From contig CAVSWT010000019.1 of assembly GCA_963731745.1 (NCBI GenBank), positions 1 through 64,000 of the forward strand: a stretch of DNA of 64,000 bases, in the 5' to 3' direction. Below are positions 54,913-63,569 of the stretch, piece by piece. This DNA comes from CAVSWT01 sp963731745 (GTDB lineage Bacteria > Bacteroidota > Ignavibacteria > Ignavibacteriales > Ignavibacteriaceae). How positions within the stretch are numbered: position 1 is the first letter of the stretch; each line of letters begins with the position of its first letter. Both the position numbers and the translations under genes were made by a program. Below the pieces are notes generated by a model that was not told the DNA's origin, ran no database searches, and worked only from the letters and a program-made list of their open reading frames with translations.

Positions 54913-56004
54913 TTAAAAATAAAAATTCAATCCAAGTCCAACACGAGTAATAAAATTAGTTTTTTTGTAATCGGTTGTATTAGTATTTGTTTGATCTATT
55001 GATATAGATCTTGAATCATATTTTGCGCTTATTTTTGAATAAATAAATCTGATATTGGACGTTAATGAAAGAGATTCATTAAAAAAATATTCCGCTCCAA
55101 ATCCTATATTATAATGGAATGGTGAGTTTAAGTCTTCCATATATTCTTTTGCATTATTCTGATTAATAACGCTAGGCTGCTGATCAACAAATAATGATTT
55201 ATGTTCTTCATCGGCTGACGCAAATTGTTTCCCTAATCCAAATAAGGCATAAATTCCAACCTTATCGGTTATAATATTTTTAAAATAATATTTAACTCCT
55301 ATACTGAAGTCAAAAATAGAAAGATCATTTTTATCTAATGTTCCAGAATCATAGTTGTAGCCGCTATTACTCCTTGAATGATTTTCTTCCCTGGTTTCGT
55401 AATATGTCGAAATATACCCCACATCAAAAGTTAATTTACATTCATTTGCAACAGCAAATGTAAACTGTGCCTCCATGTTTGTTTCATTGTTTGATGTGTT
55501 ATAAATATTAGGATACGAGTAAGAAGAACCTTGAATTATAGTATAAATTGTTCCTGAATAATATGGAACATACAAAATACCAAATGACCATCTATTATAT
55601 TTGGTTTGTTCTTTTTTACTTATAATTTTAGTTGCCTCAATAACATGTTGTATGCTGTCGCTACTTAATGTTTTGGATAATCTTAATTCTTCCTCTCTTA
55701 CCACATTTTCTTTTTGTATCTTTTGTAGCCTATCATTTATGTATCTGTTTAATATCTCCAAATCCGGAGTAAAACCACTCGATGATTTAAAAATAATTCC
55801 TTGTTTATCCAAAAAGATTTTTTTAACTGCTTCAATAATTGTTGACTCTTCAATATTGTTCGAATAAATAAATCCGACCTTATTTTCATTAATATTTGTC
55901 AGCAAACAAGGATAAGATTTACCACTGACCAAAAATAATGTATCCGGGTAAGGCTGTTGTGCAAATGTTGTGATGGATATTAGAAAAACTGCCAGGTATT
56001 TCAT
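54913..56004 (-). CDS. Outer-membrane beta-barrel protein
   Basis: A 363-residue exported protein. A short signal (MKYLAVFLISITTFAQQ) is followed by a beta-rich N-terminal domain (TLFLVSGKSYPCLLTNINEN), a Glu/Lys-rich helical stretch (DRLQKIQKENVVREEELRLS), and an OmpA/OprF-type eight-strand barrel with YKKTNFITRVGLGLNFYF at the end (terminal Phe). No enzyme motif. It lies 41 bases upstream of the T9SS cargo gene on the same strand and is separated from the NYN gene by about 290 bases. Confidence 0.75.
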   Translation of the reverse strand: MKYLAVFLISITTFAQQPYPDTLFLVSGKSYPCLLTNINENKVGFIYSNNIEESTIIEAVKKIFLDKQGIIFKSSSGFTPDLEILNRYINDRLQKIQKENVVREEELRLSKTLSSDSIQHVIEATKIISKKEQTKYNRWSFGILYVPYYSGTIYTIIQGSSYSYPNIYNTSNNETNMEAQFTFAVANECKLTFDVGYISTYYETREENHSRSNSGYNYDSGTLDKNDLSIFDFSIGVKYYFKNIITDKVGIYALFGLGKQFASADEEHKSLFVDQQPSVINQNNAKEYMEDLNSPFHYNIGFGAEYFFNESLSLTSNIRFIYSKISAKYDSRSISIDQTNTNTTDYKKTNFITRVGLGLNFYF

Positions 56005-56295
56005 GGTGGCCCCTTAAAGATGTTGATGATGAAATTATAATACGAAATGGAAAATCATAATTTTGAACATTATTTTAGTGATAAATATCGAACTAAAGAG
56101 TGAATATTCAATAGAATCCAGAAATAATTATTACATCTAATTTTTTAATTTTCTTATCGCGATTATAAGAACTGATTTCCCTTTTGATATTGGTATGCAG
56201 AGTAAATATCAAACTTACAACTTCAATATAGTATAAATAAGCTATCATTCGGAAGAGAAAAATTTGGTACTTTTTGTTATGAATTAATTAATAAT

Positions 56296-56751
56296 TCATT
56301 TTACATTAAATATTTTTTTGAATTCTTCAACATCGTCGATTGATTTTATTCTATCCGCTTCTTCGTTCCCATTTTTCTCTTTTTGAATTTCTGCTGCAAA
56401 ATCTTCACTAGTTATGATTTTTGCACTACACACTCTTGCAAACTCTTTAATATTATTGTCAGAAGAAACAACAACAATTTGCTTCGGAGATTTGGAGTCT
56501 TCGATTTGATTCTTAATTTTTTGATCCGCTGTTTTATTTTCTGAATAAATAATTTTAATTCTTTGCGTTTTAATAGGCAAGTTTTCAAAGCCATCAAAAT
56601 GCAGAGTAACTTTAGCTTTTTTTGAGATGAAATATCTATCCACGAATAAAGCTAATTTTTCTCTAACTGCTTGTTTATCTTTTTTCTGAATATTTGAAAA
56701 GTGTTTTATCTTTCCAATTAAATTATTTCCATCAATTATGTAATGAAGCAT
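56296..56751 (-). CDS. NYN-domain RNA-binding protein / RNase (YacP-like)
   Basis: A 151-residue PIN-like NYN nuclease domain related to YacP/Rae1. The first acidic block is YIIDGNNLIGKI, followed by TLHFDGFEN and IVVVSSDNNIKEFARV, and the C-terminal acidic helix. Rae1-type proteins cut mRNA on ribosomes. Specific function here is inferred from fold only. It begins 38 bases behind LptD on the same strand. Confidence 0.75.
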   Translation of the reverse strand: MLHYIIDGNNLIGKIKHFSNIQKKDKQAVREKLALFVDRYFISKKAKVTLHFDGFENLPIKTQRIKIIYSENKTADQKIKNQIEDSKSPKQIVVVSSDNNIKEFARVCSAKIITSEDFAAEIQKEKNGNEEADRIKSIDDVEEFKKIFNVK

Positions 56752-56789
56752 TTCTTTTTTATTTATTTAGAATAAACATTTCTTATTTT

Positions 56790-59348
56790 TTATCTGCCAT
56801 TATAAAACTCATCACGTTTAGTAATCTTTAAATCTTGAAGCTGTGATGCTTTTACCCTAATCTCAAATCTATAACCACGATATGTTCCGATCGGGTTCCA
56901 GGTGAAATTCATCAGCCAGCAGTCAAGGTCGCGTGAAATTTTTATTTGGGGTGCTGCAAATTCTTTTCTATCGAAATCATAACTTCCGGTAAAAGATATT
57001 TTCCATTGCGGAGTTAAGTTAAAATTTAATGACGCATTTATATTCGAATAACTAATTGAACTTAATGGAGTTGGGCTGCTCTTAGAATAAGTATATGTTA
57101 ACGCAACATCCCATGGAATTGAAAAATCAGCCTCTTTGTCAGAATAGATTCCCTGGTAAGTATTATTATCCGATTGATTAAGTACAAACTGATCCTCTTC
57201 AACTAAGCTATCATTAACAGCATCATTAGATTTTAATTTATCACCGGAAAGAGTAGTAGAAACAGAAAAATTAAAATTAGTCATTCTTAAAAGGCCTTTA
57301 CCTTCATTTATCAAAAATTTATTTAATTTATTTCCTTTTTCATTTACATCGTACAAAGTAAAATTGGAACCGCCATTAAAACTGAACCAATCCCCCACTT
57401 GTGTTCTGTAATTAAGCGAAATATCCGAAAACTTTACACTATCTGCTGCAAAATTATATCCAATTCCTCCGCCTAAATTTAATAGCTGAATTTTCTTTTC
57501 TTTTTCCGTCGTGTCGGTTGGATCTACTTGAGTTTTCATTTCAATAATATTCGAAACTGAAAAATTAATCGACTGTGATTCCTGACTTGAGATGCTTCCC
57601 CCGCCTAAAATTTCCCTTTGAAATTTATTATACTTAACTGTCTGGCCATCTGAATTTACGTAAGAATCATAATAGCCCCAGCCAGATTTAGAAAAATCCG
57701 GGGTGTAAGTGTATGAAATTGATGGCTGCACTGTATGCCTAACAGCGCTTATACCTAACAAATTTGGCTGAAACATTCCATAAAATTTTGTAGAAGCAGA
57801 AACGCCTGTACTGAATGTTCTTACAAAATTAATCTCTTTTACATCATTAATGTCAATAATTTCAGATCCTGTCGAATCCACTCCGGCTGAATGCATTTCG
57901 ATTCTTTTATTGTACCATCTCTCGGTATATTGAAAATTTGGAGTAATGCTGACATAACCTAATTTTGGAGAAGCACTGGTTGAAAAATTATGTTGTATAC
58001 CACCGCGTATTTTTAAATCGCCGTCAGTTTTAACTCTGTTATTTTGAAACCTTGAATTATAATTGAAACCTATTAGCTCATACCATTTTTGAGAACCAAC
58101 GCTATTTTTATTTTTAAATGGATATTTTTGCGACATGCTGAATGTCATGCTCGGTAAAATCTCGGTGATATTACCTGTCTGTAAATTTTGATTTCTCTGA
58201 TAACTTAAGGATAAGCTGTTTCCAGATTCATCCCAAGTTTTATTTAATGTTGCACTTGAAACAATATTTTTTGTAAGCTGTTGATTTATATCGGCAATAT
58301 TTCTTCTAGAATTTATTCCGGATTCAAAATCGATGTTAGCATTGAAACTTAAAGTAGGAGTAAAGTTTTGGTTATGCCGCCAGCTTAATTTCCAGTCGAT
58401 GCTTTCAGATCTGTCAGGATCATTTTTTAATCCTTTTACATATTTTATATATGAGGCTTCTAAATTGCCGCTGTAATTATAACGTTTTGCATATCTAAAA
58501 CGGCTGTTTAAATTATAGCTCCCGCGAGTGTAGTAATCGGCTGTTAAATTTAAATCAAAATAATCATTTATAGCCCAAAAATAACCGAAGCGTGAAAAAT
58601 AAAATCCATATGTTCCATCGTTTCCGAAAGCCGGTGGTAAAATTCCAGAACGTCTTCCGGATTGAATCGGAAATACAGCAAATGGTAATGGCACGGGGAA
58701 AGGAACTCCGCCGAAATAAAACCAAACCCATTTTGCTACGAGCTGCTCTTTATCTATAACCATCATCTCCGGAGAATAAAAATAATAATGCGGAGTATCC
58801 TGTTTACATGTTGTATAATAGCCATCCTGTATGTAATAAGTATCTTTATTTACCTTCTTAATCTTTTCCCCGGTATAATAAGCTCCTTCACTTTCAGTCC
58901 CAGCCGAAGTAATATAACCGCGAAGGGTTTTAAAATTATATTTCATCTTTAAGCCTTCATATTTCTCACCATTTTCGGAGAGTACAGGTGTATTTACATA
59001 TTTATCAGGTATTGAATCGGAAGGTACGCCAGAGGCATCAACATTATTCGTTTTAAAATCAATTGAGATGTTAGCACTTTTCAATTCTGTTTCTTTATAC
59101 TTTAATGAGGCATCTCCATAAATATCCATTTTCTTTTGTTGTATGAAAAAGACTAGCGAGTCTGATGCTGAGGAATAAATAACGGTATCTACATCGTTTT
59201 TATTTTGGACAGTAGAATCAGTAGTAATTAATGAATCTGAAGAAAACGCTGAAGCAGAATCAGAAGGAAAAGTATTTATATTATTTTCCTGAGAGAAATT
59301 CGGAAAAGCTAAAATAATTGTGAATACGGCTGCAATTATCAATTTCAT
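56790..59348 (-). CDS. LPS-assembly protein LptD-like (OstA family)
   Basis: An outer-membrane lipopolysaccharide translocon component of 852 residues from ATG 59348 (MKLIIAAVFTIILAFPNFSQ signal). The N-terminal OstA-like jelly roll (KKMDIYGDASLKYKETELKS, ANISIDFKTN) leads to the large barrel with GYYTTCKQDTPHYYF, WFYFGGVPFPVPLPFAVFP and SGRRSGILPPAFG, which are typical of Bacteroidota LptD. The final strand is FEIRVKASQLQDLKI. The gene follows the ROK kinase by about 30 bases. The family match is strong, though LptE is not seen. Confidence 0.82.
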   Translation of the reverse strand: MKLIIAAVFTIILAFPNFSQENNINTFPSDSASAFSSDSLITTDSTVQNKNDVDTVIYSSASDSLVFFIQQKKMDIYGDASLKYKETELKSANISIDFKTNNVDASGVPSDSIPDKYVNTPVLSENGEKYEGLKMKYNFKTLRGYITSAGTESEGAYYTGEKIKKVNKDTYYIQDGYYTTCKQDTPHYYFYSPEMMVIDKEQLVAKWVWFYFGGVPFPVPLPFAVFPIQSGRRSGILPPAFGNDGTYGFYFSRFGYFWAINDYFDLNLTADYYTRGSYNLNSRFRYAKRYNYSGNLEASYIKYVKGLKNDPDRSESIDWKLSWRHNQNFTPTLSFNANIDFESGINSRRNIADINQQLTKNIVSSATLNKTWDESGNSLSLSYQRNQNLQTGNITEILPSMTFSMSQKYPFKNKNSVGSQKWYELIGFNYNSRFQNNRVKTDGDLKIRGGIQHNFSTSASPKLGYVSITPNFQYTERWYNKRIEMHSAGVDSTGSEIIDINDVKEINFVRTFSTGVSASTKFYGMFQPNLLGISAVRHTVQPSISYTYTPDFSKSGWGYYDSYVNSDGQTVKYNKFQREILGGGSISSQESQSINFSVSNIIEMKTQVDPTDTTEKEKKIQLLNLGGGIGYNFAADSVKFSDISLNYRTQVGDWFSFNGGSNFTLYDVNEKGNKLNKFLINEGKGLLRMTNFNFSVSTTLSGDKLKSNDAVNDSLVEEDQFVLNQSDNNTYQGIYSDKEADFSIPWDVALTYTYSKSSPTPLSSISYSNINASLNFNLTPQWKISFTGSYDFDRKEFAAPQIKISRDLDCWLMNFTWNPIGTYRGYRFEIRVKASQLQDLKITKRDEFYNGR

Positions 59349-59380
59349 ACAAATTAAGTTTATCACCCTAAACAATAAAA

Positions 59381-60343
59381 TTAAGATTTATAAAAAACTA
59401 ATGCTGATGCTCCTTGAATTCCGGCATCATTTTTTAATTTTGCCGGCATAACTTTTACACGAGATTTTAAAGTTTTTAAAACTCTTGCATGAAGACTCTG
59501 CTGTGTCGAATCGAAAAGTAAATTTCCAAAGCCTGCAATTCCTCCCCCGATTATAAATGTGCTTATGTCAAGCAAATTGCTTACCGAAGCTAATACCGAA
59601 CCAAGCTGAGTGCCCATATTTTGGATAACTGATTTCGCATATTCATCATTCTTTTCAGCAGCATTTTGGATTACCTTAGGAGTTAAATTAGTAAAATCTT
59701 CATCAATTAATTTCCAGATAAGGGATTCTTTATGTGTTTGCAATTCTTTGGTAACTCGCCTAATTAAATAGTGATTCCCAACAAAAGTTTCGATACAGCC
59801 AATTGAACCGCATTTGCATTGGTCGCCTTTATAATCAATGGTCATATGTCCAACTTCGCCGGCAACTCCGTTTTCTCCTCTAAATATTTTATCATTCATA
59901 ATAATGCCCCCACCTACTCCTGTCCCAAGTGTTATCATAATGAAAGATGAATATTTTTTCCCTGCTCCAAAAATCATTTCACCTATTGCTGCAGCGTTAG
60001 CATCATTTTCAATAAATACTGGTAGTTTAAATTCCTTTTCAAATAATTTGGCTAGCTTTACTTTTCCCCACCCAGGTAAGTTTGGAGGATTTTCTACTGT
60101 GCCTTTCTTGATTGATACTACACCGGGCGATCCAATTCCAATTCCCTTTAACTTGTAATTATTTTTTTCAAGAAGCATATTTATGCCGGCGGATATTTGA
60201 GCAATAACTTTTTTGGGTCCACCATCTGCTTCGGTTTTAAGCGATGTTTTTTTTATGATCTTCCCTTTTTGAGAGACGATACCAACTTTCACATTCGTTC
60301 CGCCTAAATCTACTCCGATTGCAAATTTTTCTGTTTTGGACAT
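59381..60343 (-). CDS. ROK-family kinase (glucokinase-like)
   Basis: A cytosolic sugar kinase of 320 residues. The phosphate-1 loop is GVDLGGTNVKVGIV, the catalytic aspartate region is FIENDANAAAIGE, and the ROK zinc motif is CKCGSIGCIE with the histidine in GEVGHMTIDY. ROK kinases often phosphorylate glucose or N-acetyl-sugars; the substrate is not resolved. It is co-directional with LptD and a LEA-2 lipoprotein, an envelope neighbourhood. Confidence 0.88.
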   Translation of the reverse strand: MSKTEKFAIGVDLGGTNVKVGIVSQKGKIIKKTSLKTEADGGPKKVIAQISAGINMLLEKNNYKLKGIGIGSPGVVSIKKGTVENPPNLPGWGKVKLAKLFEKEFKLPVFIENDANAAAIGEMIFGAGKKYSSFIMITLGTGVGGGIIMNDKIFRGENGVAGEVGHMTIDYKGDQCKCGSIGCIETFVGNHYLIRRVTKELQTHKESLIWKLIDEDFTNLTPKVIQNAAEKNDEYAKSVIQNMGTQLGSVLASVSNLLDISTFIIGGGIAGFGNLLFDSTQQSLHARVLKTLKSRVKVMPAKLKNDAGIQGASALVFYKS

Positions 60344-60496
60344 TTGGCCCTTCGTAATTGTTTATGTTAGACGAACAAATAAACAAAAGTGCATCAGGCA
60401 AACAAATTAACCCGATGCACTTTTATATTTGAATTAAATAAATCCTAGTTTGTAAATTGGTGATCTACTATTTTTAATTCATTTGGATAAGTGATA

Positions 60497-61054
60497 TCAC
60501 CGTATGGCTGAAGTAACTGTTGGCTGTGCATACAAAGTTAATTTTGATGAAGAACTGCTTTTTCCGCCTAGCGCTAACACCAAATTGATGATATCATTAT
60601 ATGATTTATCTTTGAAAAAAGTTAATAAATCAAAATTCATTTGCAGTGGTAATATTGAAGTTTGTCCGGTTCCGGGAACAACAACCGGGGCGCCAATATT
60701 TCCTGAAATTGTTTCCTTGTCATTAATTAATAATCTCCACGGAAAAGATTTTAACGTCGCAGTGCTCTGTTTAGTTCCTCCTGTTCCATCATTAGGATTT
60801 TTAGCTTCCACGTTTAATGTAAAAGAAACCGGCAGCTTGCCTTGTGCAAACGCCGAAGTTAATTTTAAACCTTCTGACAAGGTAAAATCACTAAGTTTAG
60901 ATTTATTAGAAATTGGAATTCCGTTAACTTGAAATCCATTCACATTGCCTAATTTGAATTTTAATCTGGAGATATTTACAAATGTATCATAAACACTGCA
61001 GCTGATATTTGAAAGCGCGAATAAGATTAACAGTAATAAAAATTTGTTTTTCAT
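60497..61054 (-). CDS. LEA-2-type lipoprotein, C-terminus frameshifted
   Basis: A 185-residue exported lipoprotein: MKNKFLLLLILFALSNISCS with lipobox NISC. The body is an LEA-14/water-stress beta-sandwich (LKFKLGNVNGFQVNGIPISN, LPVSFTLNVEAKNPND, FPWRLLINDKETISGNIG). The frame ends SAIR at 60497. Removing one C (60508 on the plus strand) extends it to a stop at 60445-60447 with SPYGDITYPNELKIVDHQFT, the expected last strand. The lesion costs only about 20 residues, so partial function is possible. It precedes the ROK kinase. Confidence 0.75.
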   Translation of the reverse strand: MKNKFLLLLILFALSNISCSVYDTFVNISRLKFKLGNVNGFQVNGIPISNKSKLSDFTLSEGLKLTSAFAQGKLPVSFTLNVEAKNPNDGTGGTKQSTATLKSFPWRLLINDKETISGNIGAPVVVPGTGQTSILPLQMNFDLLTFFKDKSYNDIINLVLALGGKSSSSSKLTLYAQPTVTSAIR

Positions 61055-61075
61055 AAATGAACTCCCTAATAAGTA

Positions 61076-62065
61076 TTAACTCACTTTTGATTCTTCAATT
61101 TTCTTCATAATTATTTGAGCAACCTGTAGTGCATGAAGGCCATCCTCACCTGATACAACAGGCGGAATTTGATCTTTAACTGAATTTATAAAGAGCTGCA
61201 GCTCATATTGTAAAGCGTTTATTTCTTTTATTTCTGGCTGTTCGTAAACAATATTTTTTTTCTTTTCACCAATTCCAATTTCGCCGAATGTGATAACCGA
61301 AGATTCACTTTTCTTGCCGGCTGGAATCAATCGATAAACTTCAGAAACACCAGTTATAAAATCTAAAGCGATATAATTATCTCTTTGAAATATTCTCATT
61401 TTTCTCATTTTCTTTTGAGAAATTCTGCTTGCGGTAACATTTGCCACAGCTCCGTTTTCAAATTGTATTCTCGCATTTGCTATATCTAAAGAATCCGAAA
61501 CTACTGCAACGCCGCTGGCTTCAACACTTTTAACTTTGCTTTTGACCAAGCTTAAAATGATATCAATATCATGTATCATTAAATCAAGTACAACGGCCAC
61601 GTCAGTTCCCCGCGGATTAAATTGTGCTAGCCTGTCAGTTTGTATAAACATAGGTTCAAGTAAATATTCTTCAAGTGATATTAAAGCCGGGTTGAATCTT
61701 TCTATATGACCAACTTGAAGATTTAATTTTTTTTCTGCAGCAATTTTTACAATTTCTTCCGCCTGGGGAATAGTTGCTGTGATTGGCTTTTCAACAAAGA
61801 TGTGAGTGTTGTTATCTAAACATGCTTTTGCAAGTTCATAATGTGCACTTGTTGTGGCAGCGATTGAAATGCATTCAACTTCATTTAATAATTCAATAAT
61901 TGTATTATATGCTTTAACTCCGTATTCTTTAGAAGCTGATTCAGATTGTGATTTATTAGAATCATAAATTCCAACTAACTCACAATTCTCAATTGACTTC
62001 AGCATTTTTATGTGAAGTTTACCGAGATGGCCTGTGCCTATTACTCCAATTTTAACTTTAGCCAT
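61076..62065 (-). CDS. Gfo/Idh/MocA-family oxidoreductase
   Basis: An NAD(P)-dependent sugar or inositol dehydrogenase-like protein of 329 residues. The Rossmann domain has KIGVIGTGHLGKLHIKML, YDSNKS, and the EKP motif in IFVEKPITATIPQ. The C-terminal domain has GHIERFNPAL, DLMIHDIDIILSLV and VANVTASRISQKKMR. The substrate is unknown; in Bacteroidota such genes often serve lipid A or UDP-sugar modification, which would suit the LptD neighbourhood, but that is inference. It starts two bases beyond the T9SS plug stop. Confidence 0.85.
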   Translation of the reverse strand: MAKVKIGVIGTGHLGKLHIKMLKSIENCELVGIYDSNKSQSESASKEYGVKAYNTIIELLNEVECISIAATTSAHYELAKACLDNNTHIFVEKPITATIPQAEEIVKIAAEKKLNLQVGHIERFNPALISLEEYLLEPMFIQTDRLAQFNPRGTDVAVVLDLMIHDIDIILSLVKSKVKSVEASGVAVVSDSLDIANARIQFENGAVANVTASRISQKKMRKMRIFQRDNYIALDFITGVSEVYRLIPAGKKSESSVITFGEIGIGEKKKNIVYEQPEIKEINALQYELQLFINSVKDQIPPVVSGEDGLHALQVAQIIMKKIEESKVS

Positions 62066-62067
62066 AA

Positions 62068-63300
62068 TTATTTGCTTATAATTTTTTTGTATGCAATTAT
62101 TTTATCATAACCGCCATAATTCGGATCATTATAAAATAGAAATATATAATATTCATTTGTGGTTTGCCAACTATTTCCCTCAAGCGTAAGCCAATCAATA
62201 TTTTTAATTTGATTATTTATATAATCAGCAGTCACATATTGATAATCATATATCCCTCTTTTTAATTCAATAGTTTTTGAGTAAATCCCTCCTGAATTTT
62301 CCATTTTATATTGAGGTAAAACTATCCAATCGTTAAAGGCTCCTACCAAATAAATATCCCCAAATGAAGGGTCAGGCGGACGGATTGAGAATGTAACATT
62401 TAAGTAAGAAGCAAAAGCATTTTCAGGATTTGTTAATAGAAAACTGCCATTTAAATCTTTATTCCCATTTGTAAAAAATCTTGAATATTCTAATCCGTCA
62501 AATTGAGCTTTAATGTTTTTTGAATTGAATTTATTAGTGTTCCTAGAATCAGTTTCTCTGTATTCATTCCCCGGCCTTATATCTTTTGCTGAAAATGAAA
62601 AACTTCTATTTCCATCCCAATAATATTGACGATAATCGGTATTAAATTTTCTATCGACTATGATTGGATATTCGAGTTTTTTATTTTCTATAATTTCTAC
62701 TTCATCAACAAAGTTAGGAAACAACTCATCAGGCAGATTAAAACTGGCAGTTAAATTGAAAACTCTGCCTAAATCCTGAGGAAAATATGTTTTGTCTTCC
62801 ATTAATTGTTTTTTTATGGTTACATTTAAATTTAATTCTTCTTTAATTACATAAAATTTTCCCACAGCGTAAACAACTGAAGTGTCGAATGAATCAGTAA
62901 TGTAGAATTTCCATTTACCAGAAAATGGAAAGGATACGTAACCTTTTTCATCCGGGAAACTGCCAAAGTATCCATATCTTGCATCTTCAATAGTTGTTGG
63001 TAAGTTATAGACTTCCAATTCGGTTGAAACATTTTGTCCAAAATTTGCTAGAAAAACATTGTCCGTTGCATTCCAATTTTTATCACAGAATCTAAAAACT
63101 ATTTTTAAATTTGGAATACTTGCCGACTTTATATCAAATTCAATATTTAAATAGCTTGCAGATTCTTCACCGACAATGATTACCGGCAAGGCAGTTTTAC
63201 TGTCGCTATAAGATTTGAGGCTTTTGATCTCAACATCGGCTGCTGCAATAAAATTGGGAATGAAGGAAGCAATTAAAAGAACAAAAAAAATAAATTTCAA
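62068..63300 (-). CDS. T9SS plug protein (DUF5103)
   Basis: A 410-residue periplasmic protein of the DUF5103 family, which includes the plug of the type IX translocon. The signal is MKFIFFVLLIASFIPNFIAA. Conserved blocks include EIKSLKSYSDSKTALPVIIV, FRFCDKNWNATDN, YGYFGSFPDEKGYVSFPFSGK, YYWDGNRSFSF, YLVGAFNDWIVLPQYKMEN and RGIYDYQYVTAD. With the sorting-domain proteins in the window it indicates that a T9SS operates in this organism. The N-terminal 20 residues are clear; no other Sov/Por gene is near. Confidence 0.85.
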   Translation of the reverse strand: MKFIFFVLLIASFIPNFIAAADVEIKSLKSYSDSKTALPVIIVGEESASYLNIEFDIKSASIPNLKIVFRFCDKNWNATDNVFLANFGQNVSTELEVYNLPTTIEDARYGYFGSFPDEKGYVSFPFSGKWKFYITDSFDTSVVYAVGKFYVIKEELNLNVTIKKQLMEDKTYFPQDLGRVFNLTASFNLPDELFPNFVDEVEIIENKKLEYPIIVDRKFNTDYRQYYWDGNRSFSFSAKDIRPGNEYRETDSRNTNKFNSKNIKAQFDGLEYSRFFTNGNKDLNGSFLLTNPENAFASYLNVTFSIRPPDPSFGDIYLVGAFNDWIVLPQYKMENSGGIYSKTIELKRGIYDYQYVTADYINNQIKNIDWLTLEGNSWQTTNEYYIFLFYNDPNYGGYDKIIAYKKIISK

Positions 63301-63325
63301 AAAATCTCCCTATTTATAATTCAGA

Positions 63326-63565
63326 TTATATATTAAATATTTCCACGCACTTAATTGATTGATGAGGAATGAAAATTCTTACTTGATGATTTTCTCTCAT
63401 TGTTTCCAATAAAATACCATCATCATAAACGGAAGTTAACTTACCCGATTTAAAAACAATTTCGTATAGAGGAGTATCGCCGTTAGGATCCACAGTTGCA
63501 CCGTAATTCTCATGTAGAATAACATTTAATGTTTTCCCAATAAATTCATTCCAATCCATTTTCAT
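63326..63565 (-). CDS. Small hypothetical protein
   Basis: 79 residues, no signal peptide. I do not recognise it. The pattern (KTLNVILHENYG, YEIVFKSGKLTSVYDDGILL, VRIFIPHQSIKCVEIF) is five or so strands with charged turns, like a small Sm/OB-type barrel. It is packed between two genes (25 and 4 bases), so it is probably real and co-expressed with the plug. Confidence 0.65.
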   Translation of the reverse strand: MKMDWNEFIGKTLNVILHENYGATVDPNGDTPLYEIVFKSGKLTSVYDDGILLETMRENHQVRIFIPHQSIKCVEIFNI

Positions 63566-63569
63566 TTTT

